Assembly: GCA_937863205.1 (NCBI GenBank)
Contig: CALMGA010000211.1
Span: forward strand, 1,810-6,978
DNA length: 5,169 bases
From: an uncultured Beijerinckiaceae bacterium
GTDB taxonomy: Bacteria; Pseudomonadota; Alphaproteobacteria; Rhizobiales; Beijerinckiaceae
Direction: 5' to 3'
The notes beneath the pieces were generated by a model. That model was not told the DNA's origin. It was given only the letters and a program-made list of their open reading frames with translations, and searched no databases. Shown piece by piece: positions 4,445-5,169 of the stretch. A program made the translations under genes and the position numbers. Every line of letters starts with the position of its first letter. Within the stretch, counting starts at the first letter, position 1.

Positions 4445-5169
4445 ATGCGTGACCTCCGCGTCCTGATCGCCTGCCTGCTGCTCCTCGTCGGCGCCGCGCC
4501 GGTTCTCGCCGCCGCGCCGGGGCGGCGGATCGCCGTGGTGGCCGGCGTGTCGCACTATGGAAGGGGCGCCGACCTTTCTTCCCCCTGGCGCGACGCCGCC
4601 GAGATGGCGACGACGCTGGGGCGGCTCGGCTACGACGTCCACCTCCTGCGCGACGCGCAGGCCGCCGACATCCCAGCCGCCGTGGCCGCGCTGAAGCTGC
4701 AGCCGGCCGACGGCGAGCGGGGCCGCCGCGCTGGCGGTGCCGTCGTCCTCCGGCGCGATCGGGCTGCTGCGGCTCGATGCTGTCACAGCCCTCGTCGCCG
4801 CCGCCAAGCCGGCCGCCGCGCTTTACATGCTCGACGCCTGCCGCTCGAACGCAACCGTGCCGCTCGCCAAGAACGGGGTCGATCAGGCCGCGCCCGGTCT
4901 CGCCGCGCCGCCGAAGACGCTCGGCGCCTTCTTCGCCTACGCCGCCGCGCCGGGCGACGTCGCCTACGACGGCCCGCGCGGCGGAGCGTCGCTGTCGCCC
5001 TTCACCTTCGCCCTCGTCGAGGAGCTGCGGGTGCCGGGCCAGGACATCGGCACGGTGATGCGTCACGTCCGCGAGCGCGTCGCCCGCCTCACCGGGAGCC
5101 GGCAGCTGCCGTGGGCCGCACACCCGCTGCTGATCCGGCTGCTCGACGGTCCGCAGCGCGGACCCGCCG
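4445..5169 (+). pseudogene. Caspase-like (peptidase C14 type) exported protein, frameshifted, His segment missing, right end cut
   Basis: From ATG 4445, residues 1-22 form a signal peptide (hydrophobic LIACLLLLVGAAPVLA) with likely cleavage after Ala22. RRIAVVAGVSHYG (27-39) and WRDAAEMATTLGRLGYDVHLL (48-68) match the start of caspase-like p20 domains. After Ala88-Asp89 that frame turns into Arg-rich nonsense. The +1 frame from about 4719 resumes a good caspase-like sequence: LLRLDAVTALVAAAKPA, then LYMLDACRSN with the candidate nucleophile Cys at 4839-4841, then FFAYAAAPGDVAYDG, SPFTFALVEEL, PGQDIGTVMRHVRERVA and SRQLPW. Between the halves the family normally has a strand ending in a Gly-His-Gly with the catalytic His; no such codons occur here in any forward frame. 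Spacing suggests a loss of roughly 50 nt, with net shift equal to 3n+2. Both frames stay open to the window edge, as GC-rich DNA often does. An intact relative would be a periplasmic cysteine peptidase; this copy looks inactive unless the sequence is in error. The ribosome site is weak. Confidence 0.75.

Noticed and set aside
4224..5123. A 299-residue minus-strand frame opposite the caspase-like gene
   Set aside because: Arg-rich with no recognisable domain; the plus strand shows signal peptide, p20 start and LDACR motif.
4445..5169. Programmed ribosomal frameshifting to join the two caspase-like halves
   Set aside because: No convincing slippery sequence was seen, and a frameshift alone would not supply the missing Gly-His-Gly segment, so deletion or sequence error explains more.

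Overview
The window is GC-rich, with G/C strongly preferred at third codon positions. It looks like a chromosomal segment of an alphaproteobacterium, most likely Hyphomicrobiales (Rhizobiales). The evidence is the codon bias, a long TetR-type protein with a COQ9-like C-terminal region, a close match to aerobic GlpD, and a 103-bp double-palindrome intergenic element resembling rhizobial RIME-type repeats. No rRNA, tRNA, CRISPR array, transposase or phage gene was seen.

Layout from left to right. (1) Positions 1-110, minus strand: the signal-peptide end of an exported protein that runs off the left edge. (2) 206-1141, minus: a TetR-family regulator with a long Pro/Ala-rich N-terminal extension. 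(3) 1142-1273: a divergent promoter region with a 12-bp perfect direct repeat, a 7-3-7 inverted repeat and a plausible -35/-10 pair for the regulator. (4) 1274-2845, plus: glpD, membrane-associated FAD glycerol-3-phosphate dehydrogenase, with its signature motifs intact. (5) 2859-2961: the composite palindromic repeat just after glpD. (6) 3084-3419 and 3433-3852, plus: a two-gene unit encoding an EthD-like small protein and a GlcG/HbpS-family protein. (7) 3853-4101: mostly non-coding, with a possible remnant of the same repeat. (8) 4102-4416, plus: a small, weakly supported hypothetical gene. (9) 4445 to the right edge, plus: a caspase-like (peptidase C14 type) exported protein that appears broken. 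Its N-terminal part and its Cys-containing C-terminal part lie in different frames, and the segment that should carry the catalytic His is absent.

How the genes relate: GlpD oxidises glycerol-3-phosphate to dihydroxyacetone phosphate and passes electrons to the quinone pool. The TetR-type regulator is divergent from it across 132 bp of repeat-bearing DNA, so it may control itself, glpD or both; this is inference from position. No glpK, glpF or glpR is next to glpD. The EthD-like/GlcG-like pair is probably co-transcribed, but its pathway cannot be told from this window. I found no convincing new multi-gene system. The best points for a second look are the broken caspase-like gene, the divergent-promoter repeats and the palindromic element with its possible second remnant.
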